Made by a program: the position numbers and the translations under genes. Shown one piece after another: positions 1 to 4,877 of a stretch of DNA of 5,472 bases. Location of the stretch: contig CAKSQP010000099.1 in assembly GCA_934486965.1 (NCBI GenBank), forward strand, positions 1-5,472. Reading direction: 5' to 3'. Within the stretch, counting starts at the first letter, position 1, and each line of letters begins with the position of its first letter. Below the pieces are notes generated by a model, which was given only the letters and a program-made list of their open reading frames with translations, had not been told where the DNA came from and searched no databases. The stretch is from an uncultured Eubacteriales bacterium. Its GTDB lineage: Bacteria > Bacillota > Clostridia > Oscillospirales > UBA644.

Positions 1-175
1 GTATCTCGGAATTCAGCAACTCGGAGATTCGGGAATAACACTCCGTTTTGTTGTTGAAGTTTCGGAAAAGGATATTTTCTCCGCAACGAGAATTCTCAAC
101 CGCGCTTTGCTTCTCGGTTTCAGAAAAATCGGCGTCGAATGTCCTTATCCGCAACTTGACGTTCATCAGAAATGA
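1..175 (+). CDS. MscS-type mechanosensitive channel, C-terminal end (partial)
   Basis: The open frame runs in from the left edge (codons start at base 2) and stops at TGA 173-175, giving 57 residues. It starts YLGIQQLGDSGITLRFVVEV and ends with CPYPQLDVHQK. The pattern 'LGDSGxTLRF...V' followed about 35 residues later by 'G(I/V)ExPxPQxDVH' is the hallmark of the cytoplasmic alpha/beta C-terminal domain of the small-conductance mechanosensitive channel family (MscS/YggB). Known role of the family: a membrane channel that opens under tension during hypo-osmotic shock. Only the end of the cytoplasmic vestibule is visible; the membrane helices and pore lie outside the window. The stop codon overlaps the next gene's start (ATGA), so the two are probably co-transcribed and translationally coupled. 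Family assignment is good; the exact subfamily cannot be judged. Confidence 0.85.
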   Translation, partial: YLGIQQLGDSGITLRFVVEVSEKDIFSATRILNRALLLGFRKIGVECPYPQLDVHQK

Positions 176-1065
176 ACAGGGCGGATAAAGAATTCGGGCG
201 TCCGACTGAATTTGCGCCGCTTCCCGACGAATATCTTCAGGGGGGAGGCAAAAAATCTCCTCCGACTTCCCATAAAAGGAAAAAAGGATTTTTCCTTGTT
301 GCGGCGGTTTTGCTTGTTTGTGTTATTGTTTTCTCGGAGAGAATGGCTTTGCACGAAAATACGGTTGTCGAAAAACCCGAATATACTAAGACAGAACAGC
401 CGAAAAACGACATCGTGAACGGCAAAACGGATAACGGGGTTTCGTTGTCTCCTCTTCCCGTATATCCGCTTGAAGATACAACGGACTACTATACCGTTTA
501 TCTCGATATTTTTGATCCTGCCGAACCCGACGGCATAAAAAGGGGAGAGAGCGGCTTTATTTTCGAACAGCAACTTCTTATGGGACTTTCTCAGTCTCTT
601 GAGGATCCGCCGACCGCCGACGGATACAGATTCACGGGTTGGGTCATGTATTATTCCGACGGAAGAACGGGGCTTGTCGAAGAAATAAATTCCGAAAACG
701 TTTCTTACGTCAAACCCGAAGACGGCGGCAGAAATATTGAAATTCACGCGTCATGGCGGAGCGAAAACCAAGACGGCGGTCTCCGTCTTTTTCTTGATGC
801 AAACGGCGGAAATATTGACGGAGGGCAGACTGCCGAATATAATGCAGAAGGACCTATGTTGTCGGGAACTTATGTTTATCTTTGTTCTTATCCTGTTCCC
901 GAAAGAGACGGATATTCTTTTGCGGGCTGGTATGAAGACGCAGAATGTACGAAAAAATCAAAAGAGGTTCTCCATGGTACAGCGTTTTACGAAAAAGACG
1001 GTAACGAACCCGATTATACCCGACCGAAAGAGGTAAAACTCTATGCGGGGTGGGCAAAAAACTGA
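172..1065 (+). CDS. Single-pass membrane protein with two InlB B-repeat-like modules
   Basis: This is a 297-residue protein. A short charged N-terminus ends in HKRKK (34-38) and is followed by a hydrophobic segment at about 39-54 (GFFLVAAVLLVCVIVF). This predicts a membrane anchor with the N-terminus inside and the bulk outside. A polar linker (~60-100) leads to two modules ending in the aromatic-Gly-Trp signature of InlB B-repeats (Listeria-Bacteroides repeat, beta-grasp-like). Module 1 is at ~105-196 (GYRFTGW ... IEIHASW). Module 2 is at ~204-295 (LFLDANGG ... GYSFAGWY ... VKLYAGW). There is no LPXTG motif or catalytic motif, so a surface or envelope binding role is inference only. The start ATG overlaps the MscS stop (ATGA), has no convincing Shine-Dalgarno of its own, and so suggests translational coupling. 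A terminator follows 22 bases after the stop. Pairing an InlB-repeat protein with a mechanosensitive channel is not an arrangement I recognise. Confidence 0.8.
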   Translation: MNRADKEFGRPTEFAPLPDEYLQGGGKKSPPTSHKRKKGFFLVAAVLLVCVIVFSERMALHENTVVEKPEYTKTEQPKNDIVNGKTDNGVSLSPLPVYPLEDTTDYYTVYLDIFDPAEPDGIKRGESGFIFEQQLLMGLSQSLEDPPTADGYRFTGWVMYYSDGRTGLVEEINSENVSYVKPEDGGRNIEIHASWRSENQDGGLRLFLDANGGNIDGGQTAEYNAEGPMLSGTYVYLCSYPVPERDGYSFAGWYEDAECTKKSKEVLHGTAFYEKDGNEPDYTRPKEVKLYAGWAKN

Positions 1066-1087
1066 ATATAAAAATTTTCTCTCCTGT

Positions 1088-1135
1088 AAAAGCGGTTTTG
1101 CAAGGTACTATTCCTGCGAAGCCGCTTTTGATTTT
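1088..1135 (+). terminator. Hairpin terminator after the InlB-repeat gene
   Basis: Left arm 1088-1105 (AAAAGCGGTTTTGCAAGG) pairs with right arm 1113-1129 (CCTGCGAAGCCGCTTTT) around a 7-nt loop (TACTATT). The stem has two G-U-type pairs and one bulged A. The right arm's T run continues into TTTTGATTTT. This fits an intrinsic terminator separating the MscS/InlB unit from the phosphonate genes. Confidence 0.75.
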
Positions 1136-1141
1136 ATCTGA

Positions 1142-1174
1142 ATTTTACATTTCTCCGATATCGGATTTTACATT
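1142..1174 (+). promoter_or_regulatory. Candidate operator: direct repeats flanking a palindrome
   Basis: The 10-mer ATTTTACATT occurs at 1142-1151 and again, exactly, at 1165-1174, a period of 23 bp or about two helical turns. Between them is the perfect 10-bp palindrome CCGATATCGG (1155-1164). The block ends 45 bases before the phnX start, just upstream of where a promoter must lie. Each repeat contains TTTACA, which matches the Bacillus-type PhoP half-site TT(A/C/T)A(C/T)A; that match is suggestive only. I could not pick a convincing -35/-10 pair: TTGAAG at 1173-1178 with TAGAAA at 1195-1200 would put the start site on the ribosome-binding site. A binding-site role is inference. Confidence 0.4.
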
Positions 1175-1219
1175 GAAGTATTAAACTTTAATTGTAGAAA
1201 AGATAAAAGGAGGTTCTGT

Positions 1220-1999
1220 ATGATGAAGAAGACAGAAGCAATAATTTTCGACTGGGCGGGAACTACCGTCGATTACGGCTGTTTTGCACCGGTCAAAGCG
1301 TTCATCTCTGCGTTTAAGGAGTATAAAATCGAACCCACGGTCGAGGAAGTAAGAAAACCGATGGGAATAGCGAAAAGAGACCATGTAAAGGCGATGCTCG
1401 AAATGCCCCGTATCGCCGCCGAATGGGAAAAAATTTACGGAAGACCCGTCGAAGAAAAAGACGTTGACGCGATTTACGAAAGAAGCGAGGAACTCATTTT
1501 TGAGGTCCTTCCCGAATATTCCGCTCCGAAGCCTTATGTCTGCGAAACGGTTCGGAAACTGCGCGACGCGGGAATAAAAATAGGTTCGACGACAGGCTAT
1601 AACGACGAAATGATGGCGATAGTGACCGAAAAAGCGGCAGAGCAGGGATATGCCCCCGACTGCTGGTTCTCCCCGAATTCCACGGGCTTTGTCGGAAGAC
1701 CCTATCCGTTTATGATATTCAACAATCTTCAGACTCTTAAAGTATCGTCTGTATCTGCGGCGCTCAAAGTCGGAGACACCGTCGCCGATATCCTCGAAGG
1801 CAAAAACGCGGGAATGAAGACCGTCGGGATTATCGAGGGAAGTTCTCTTATGGCGCTTTCCGAAGAAGAGTTCAACGCTCTTACCGAAGAAGAAAAGGCA
1901 AGAGAAAGAGACAGAGTTTTCAAAGTCTATAAGGAATGCGGCGCCGATTACATAATAAACGACGTCAGAGGACTCTGCGATATAGTCCTTTCAAAGTGA
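1220..1999 (+). CDS. phnX: Phosphonoacetaldehyde hydrolase (phosphonatase)
   Basis: This HAD-superfamily enzyme hydrolyses phosphonoacetaldehyde to acetaldehyde and phosphate, cleaving the C-P bond in the cytoplasm. At 259 residues it has the usual length for the family. The first motif is FDWAGTTVDYGCFAP, with nucleophile Asp11 and Ala13. The cap domain carries PMGIAKRDHVKAM with Lys52, the Schiff-base lysine equivalent to Lys53 of the Bacillus cereus enzyme. Further matches are the GSTTGY motif (122-127), GRPYP with Arg160, and VGDTVAD with Asp186 and Asp190 for Mg2+. All catalytic positions are present. The start is set by AAAGGAGG at 1206-1213, six bases before the ATG; a second in-frame ATG follows immediately. 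One oddity: the usual TPDDVPxGRP loop reads SPNSTGFVGRP, one residue longer. The gene is followed after 10 bases by the dehydrogenase, so the two form an operon. No phnW transaminase lies in the window. Confidence 0.93.
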   Translation: MMKKTEAIIFDWAGTTVDYGCFAPVKAFISAFKEYKIEPTVEEVRKPMGIAKRDHVKAMLEMPRIAAEWEKIYGRPVEEKDVDAIYERSEELIFEVLPEYSAPKPYVCETVRKLRDAGIKIGSTTGYNDEMMAIVTEKAAEQGYAPDCWFSPNSTGFVGRPYPFMIFNNLQTLKVSSVSAALKVGDTVADILEGKNAGMKTVGIIEGSSLMALSEEEFNALTEEEKARERDRVFKVYKECGADYIINDVRGLCDIVLSK

Positions 2000-2009
2000 G
2001 GTAAGAAGT

Positions 2010-3098
2010 ATGGTTACGGTATCTCACGAAACAGGTAAAAAAATTCACGAAATTCTTGAAAGCCACGGCAAAAAAAAGGCGCTTCTCGTCTGCGACCCCG
2101 CTTTCGATAAAATAGTTCTTCACGACGAAATTTCGTTTTCGGATATTTCCCTTGTCCGTTTTTCCGATTTTACTCCGAACCCGAAATATGAGGACGTCTG
2201 CAAAGGTGTCGACCTTTTCAATAAGGAAAACTGCGACAGCATTATCGCCGTCGGCGGCGGAAGCAGCATGGACGTCGCAAAATGTATAAAACTTTATTCG
2301 AAGATGGATCCGTCGGTAAATTATCTCGAACAGGAATATGTAAAAAACAATATTCTGCTTATCGCCGTTCCTACAACTTCGGGTACGGGGAGCGAATCGA
2401 CGCGCTACGCCGTAATTTATTATAACGGCAAAAAACAGTCGGTCTCAAACGTTGACGCAATTCCCGATTACGCTATCCTCGACAGCCGAGTGCTTTCGAC
2501 TTTGCCACTGTATCAGAAAAAATGCACCGCAATGGACGCGCTGTGTCAGGGAATTGAATCATGGTGGTCGGTCAACGCCGACGACGAAAGCCGCAAACTT
2601 TCCGAAAAAGCGGTCGGAATGATAAAAGAGAACCTTGACGCATATCTTGAGAACACCGACGACGGCAACGAAAAAATGATGATCGCCGCGAATTACGCGG
2701 GAAGAGCGATAAACATAACCCAGACGACGGCGGCTCACGCGATGAGTTACAAACTCACCTCCCTTTACGGAATTCCCCACGGCAGAGCGGCATTTACCTG
2801 CCTTCCTTATGTATGGGAATTTATGAATTTCAGGGTCTCCGACGAAAAACTCGAAAAAACGTTCTCGGATATTTCCCACGCACTCGGTTTTGAAAGAACC
2901 GAAGAGGCGATAAGTTTTCTGAAACAACTTTACGACAGACTTTTCGAAGACAGAAAAGTTCCGGTAAAGGCGGAAGACCTTGAACTCTTAACTTCTTCCG
3001 TAAATCCCGTAAGGCTCAAAAACAATCCGGTTCAGTTAAAGGAACCCGATCTGAGAAAGATATATTCCACCGTGATTTCCGAATCCGGAATATTATAA
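2010..3098 (+). CDS. Iron-family alcohol dehydrogenase, probable phosphonoacetaldehyde reductase / 2-hydroxyethylphosphonate dehydrogenase
   Basis: The 362-residue protein is a group III (iron-containing) alcohol dehydrogenase. The N-terminal nucleotide-binding half has GGGSSMD (82-88) and PTTSGTGSE (121-129). The C-terminal metal-binding half has MDALCQGIESWWS (175-187), AHAMSYKLTSLYGIPHG (242-258) and VNPVRLKNNP (331-340). The metal ligands of E. coli FucO (Asp196, His200, His263, His277) correspond to Asp176, Gln180, His243 and His257, so one usual His is Gln. The 'AHAMSYKLTSLYGIPHG' and 'NPxRLxNNP' patterns and the phnX neighbour point to enzymes of the PhpC/FomC/DhpG type, which interconvert phosphonoacetaldehyde and 2-hydroxyethylphosphonate with NAD(P)H; direction cannot be read from sequence. 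Reduction of the acetaldehyde made by PhnX is an alternative role. The ribosome-binding site TGAGG (1997-2001) overlaps the phnX stop, eight bases before the ATG, which supports coupling. Confidence 0.8.
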   Translation: MVTVSHETGKKIHEILESHGKKKALLVCDPAFDKIVLHDEISFSDISLVRFSDFTPNPKYEDVCKGVDLFNKENCDSIIAVGGGSSMDVAKCIKLYSKMDPSVNYLEQEYVKNNILLIAVPTTSGTGSESTRYAVIYYNGKKQSVSNVDAIPDYAILDSRVLSTLPLYQKKCTAMDALCQGIESWWSVNADDESRKLSEKAVGMIKENLDAYLENTDDGNEKMMIAANYAGRAINITQTTAAHAMSYKLTSLYGIPHGRAAFTCLPYVWEFMNFRVSDEKLEKTFSDISHALGFERTEEAISFLKQLYDRLFEDRKVPVKAEDLELLTSSVNPVRLKNNPVQLKEPDLRKIYSTVISESGIL

Positions 3099-3100
3099 AT

Positions 3101-3176
3101 CTACCAAAGAGTAAGGCGGCGTGTTGATCAACACTACCAACCGAGGCGGCGTACAAAAGTACGCCGCCTTACTCTT
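3101..3176. repeat. Nested inverted-repeat element with mutually exclusive hairpins
   Basis: A 16-bp perfect inverted repeat has arms AAGAGTAAGGCGGCGT (3107-3122) and its exact complement at 3161-3176. Inside are a perfect 14-bp palindrome GTGTTGATCAACAC (3121-3134) and an 11-bp perfect hairpin AGGCGGCGTAC-AAAA-GTACGCCGCCT (3144-3169). The right arm can therefore pair with either the outer or the inner partner. CTACCAA plus a GGCGGCGT core also recurs as a direct repeat (3101-3107 and 3134-3140, period 33). The element starts 2 bases after the dehydrogenase stop. It may act as a terminator for the phosphonate operon (TTTTT lies at 3180-3184 but not directly after a stem) or be a small REP/MITE-like dispersed element. 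No second copy is in this window, so dispersal is untested. Confidence 0.75.
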
Positions 3177-3203
3177 GAATTTTTATAAAAAGTCTGCTAT
3201 AAT
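3175..3203 (+). promoter_or_regulatory. Promoter for the amidohydrolase gene
   Basis: TTGAAT (3175-3180), a 17-bp spacer, then TATAAT (3198-3203) preceded by TGC, which makes an extended -10. The start site should fall near 3210, giving a leader of about 18 bases before the ATG at 3228. The first two bases of the -35 box are the last two bases of the inverted-repeat element's right arm. This is a near-consensus sigma-A-type promoter and implies the amidohydrolase is transcribed separately from phnX. Confidence 0.75.
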
Positions 3204-3227
3204 GCTCTCGGAAAGTGAGGAGAGAAA

Positions 3228-4508
3228 ATGAAAACAGCCTTTATAAACGGAAAAATCCTTGACGGAAGCCTTGATATGCAAATAAAAGAGGGGCTTTCCG
3301 TAATAGTTGAAAACGAAAAAATTTCGGATATCGTTCCTGCGGGAAAAGAGCCTGCCGACGCTGAAAAATTCGATCTCGGCGGAAGATATATAATGCCGGG
3401 ACTTATAAATATGCACGTTCACCTTGCAGGCAACGGCAAACCGCAGAAAAAACAGCGCGACAACGAAAAACTCGTAAAAAAGATAATGAGTTCGGGTCTT
3501 ACCCGCGCCGTCGCGTATAAACTTGTCGCGTCCTTTGCGAAAACCGAACTTATGAGCGGAGTTACGACGATAAGGACCGTCGGAGGTCTCGGCGATTTCG
3601 ATACAAAACTCCGCGACGAAATAAATGCGGGTAAAAAGGTCGGACCGCGTATCCTTGCGGCAAATCAGGGGATATCCGTTCCCGGAGGACACATGGCAGG
3701 GTCGGTCGCGGTGGCGGCACACAGCGTTGACGAGGCTCTCGAATGTCTTGAGCATAACGAAAAGGAAAAAGTCGACCTCATAAAACTTATGATCACGGGC
3801 GGCGTGCTTGACGCAAAGGAAAAAGGCGTTCCTGGCGAAGTCAAGATGTCCGCCGAAATGATAAAAGCGGTCTGCGACAAGGCTCATGAAAACGGCTATA
3901 AGGTCGCGGCTCATGTCGAATCTCCCGAGGGCGTAAGACTTGCGCTCGAAAACGGAGTCGATTCCATAGAACACGGAGCAAAGCCCGACGACGAGATTCT
4001 CCGCCTTTTTGCGGAAAACAACGCGTTTTTGTGCACTACTCTTTCGCCGGCGCTTCCGTATGCTTTGTTCGACAGGAGTATCACAAACGCTTCCGAAGTC
4101 GAACAGTATAACGGCAACGTCGTTTTCGAAGGCATTATCGAATGTTCGAAAGCCGCAGTCAAAAACGGGATACCCGTTGTCCTCGGCAACGATGTCGGCT
4201 GTCCGTGGATAACGCAGTACGATTTCTGGCGCGAACTCTGCTATTTTGTAAAATATGTCGGAGTTTCGAATTCCTTTGCTCTCCATACCGCAACTCTTAA
4301 AAGCGCTGAGGTCGCGGGAATAGGAAACGAGACGGGAAGCATTGAAAAGGGAAAATCCGCCGATATGATAGTTACCGCCGAAAATCCGCTTGAAGATCTT
4401 CGGGCTCTGCGCCGTGTCGAAACGGTCGTTTCACGCGGCAGGATCTATAAAAACCCGAAAGTGAAAATAAATAAAACGGTCGAAGCCGAACTTGATAAAT
4501 TCCTGTGA
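3228..4508 (+). CDS. Metal-dependent amidohydrolase, imidazolonepropionase/prolidase-like
   Basis: The 426-residue protein has the complete amidohydrolase-superfamily layout: a small N-terminal beta domain ending GGRYIMPGLINMHVHL, a TIM barrel, and a C-terminal beta return (GSIEKGKSADMIVTAENPL, 370-388). Metal or catalytic residues visible are His63 and His65 (HVH), Lys186 in DLIKLMITGG (the position carboxylated in binuclear members), His229 (AAHVES), His249 (SIEHG) and Asp322 (VLGNDVG). GGH at 153-155 is a further family motif. This resembles the branch that includes imidazolonepropionase-related enzymes and Xaa-Pro or Xaa-Arg/Lys dipeptidases; the substrate cannot be fixed from sequence. 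There is no signal peptide, so it is cytoplasmic. The start is supported by GAGGAG (3217-3222) five bases upstream. Its own promoter and terminator make it a single-gene unit, so a link to phosphonate metabolism rests only on adjacency. It is not PhnM. Confidence 0.85.
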   Translation: MKTAFINGKILDGSLDMQIKEGLSVIVENEKISDIVPAGKEPADAEKFDLGGRYIMPGLINMHVHLAGNGKPQKKQRDNEKLVKKIMSSGLTRAVAYKLVASFAKTELMSGVTTIRTVGGLGDFDTKLRDEINAGKKVGPRILAANQGISVPGGHMAGSVAVAAHSVDEALECLEHNEKEKVDLIKLMITGGVLDAKEKGVPGEVKMSAEMIKAVCDKAHENGYKVAAHVESPEGVRLALENGVDSIEHGAKPDDEILRLFAENNAFLCTTLSPALPYALFDRSITNASEVEQYNGNVVFEGIIECSKAAVKNGIPVVLGNDVGCPWITQYDFWRELCYFVKYVGVSNSFALHTATLKSAEVAGIGNETGSIEKGKSADMIVTAENPLEDLRALRRVETVVSRGRIYKNPKVKINKTVEAELDKFL

Positions 4509-4513
4509 GAAAG

Positions 4514-4550
4514 TCGCCGCGTATTTTATGCGCGGCGATAATTGATTTTT
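4514..4550 (+). terminator. Hairpin terminator after the amidohydrolase
   Basis: The perfect 8-bp GC-rich stem TCGCCGCG (4514-4521) / CGCGGCGA (4531-4538) has a 9-nt loop. It starts 5 bases after the stop codon and is followed by TAATTGATTTTT. The T run is separated from the stem by several bases, so termination may be partial. The tail contains the -35 box of the next promoter. Confidence 0.65.
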
Positions 4551-4570
4551 GCGGTCTGTTATGATATACT
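4542..4570 (+). promoter_or_regulatory. Extended -10 promoter driving the structured RNA
   Basis: TTGATT (4542-4547), a 17-bp spacer, then TATACT (4565-4570) preceded by TGA (extended -10). A start 6-7 bases downstream falls at G4576/G4577, exactly the first paired base of the long helix at 4576-4850. That coincidence supports both the promoter and the RNA 5' end. Confidence 0.75.
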
Positions 4571-4575
4571 GTAAA

Positions 4576-4850
4576 GGCAGAGAAGAATTGAACTCTTATC
4601 GGTTTTAACGGACGGCTTTCCGTCCTAACTTTCGCAGGCACCTTGTAAATACGACAGTATTCACTGCGGTTCCTTTGTCGTTATACCAAAAATCCGTACC
4701 GTGAAAACTGCGTGCACCCGCCGCAGAGAACTTTTCGAGGGATTTTTTTCTTTTTGAGATGCAGTCGGGCTGACGCCCGACAAGGCGAAAAAAGGGAAAA
4801 GCACAGAAAAGAGCCTGCGTCGGGCGATAAAAGTTCGATTCTTCTCTGCC
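4576..4850 (+). ncRNA. Structured non-coding RNA, ~275 nt, family unassigned (6S-like features)
   Basis: No plausible gene lies in this stretch between the amidohydrolase and the nuclease. Its ends pair: 4576-4601 with 4825-4850 forms a 26-position helix with one C-A mismatch (4595/4831) and one G-U pair. Inside are clear hairpins: GGACGG/CCGTCC (4610-4625, loop CTTT); CGCAG/CTGCG (4633-4637/4664-4668) enclosing AATAC/GTATT; AAAAATCC/GGATTTTT (4688-4695/4740-4747) enclosing CTGCG/CGCAG; and GTCGGGC/GCCCGAC (4764-4781, loop TGAC), extendable by a U-rich/A-rich helix. The strand just before the closing helix, AGCCTGCGTCGG, resembles AGCCUGCGGCGG at the same place in E. coli 6S RNA. However, 275 nt is long for 6S. 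I see no SRP core motif (GGAAGCAGC), no RNase P GAGGAAAGUCC, and no tmRNA tag or CCA end. A long leader regulating the downstream nuclease is the alternative. Confidence 0.7.
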
Positions 4851-4877
4851 TAAGCAGTAATATTTTTGAGGTGGAAA

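Noticed and set aside
166..747. 193-codon open frame on the minus strand
   Set aside because: It is antisense to the InlB-repeat protein, which has a clear membrane anchor and repeat motifs. The minus-strand product is compositionally odd and has no family signature.
1173..1200. TTGAAG/TAGAAA as the phnX promoter
   Set aside because: The -10 match is poor and the implied start site would lie on the Shine-Dalgarno sequence, leaving almost no leader.
3183..4286. Long open frame (367 codons) on the minus strand
   Set aside because: It lies opposite the amidohydrolase, whose full set of catalytic motifs, promoter and ribosome-binding site mark the + strand as coding. The minus-strand protein is rich in Phe, Arg and Tyr with no recognisable motif, as expected of an antisense shadow.
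3228..4508. Amidohydrolase as PhnM of the C-P lyase pathway
   Set aside because: No other C-P lyase genes are present, the sequence reads as imidazolonepropionase/prolidase-like, and it has a separate promoter and terminator.
4826..4858. tRNA- or tmRNA-like 3' end (AAGTTCGATTC followed by CTCTGCC, matching GGCAGAG at 4576)
   Set aside because: The acceptor-like and T-loop-like strings arise from the long closing helix. There is no CCA-type end, no tmRNA D-loop sequence and no tag reading frame, and the pairing continues far beyond 7 bp.
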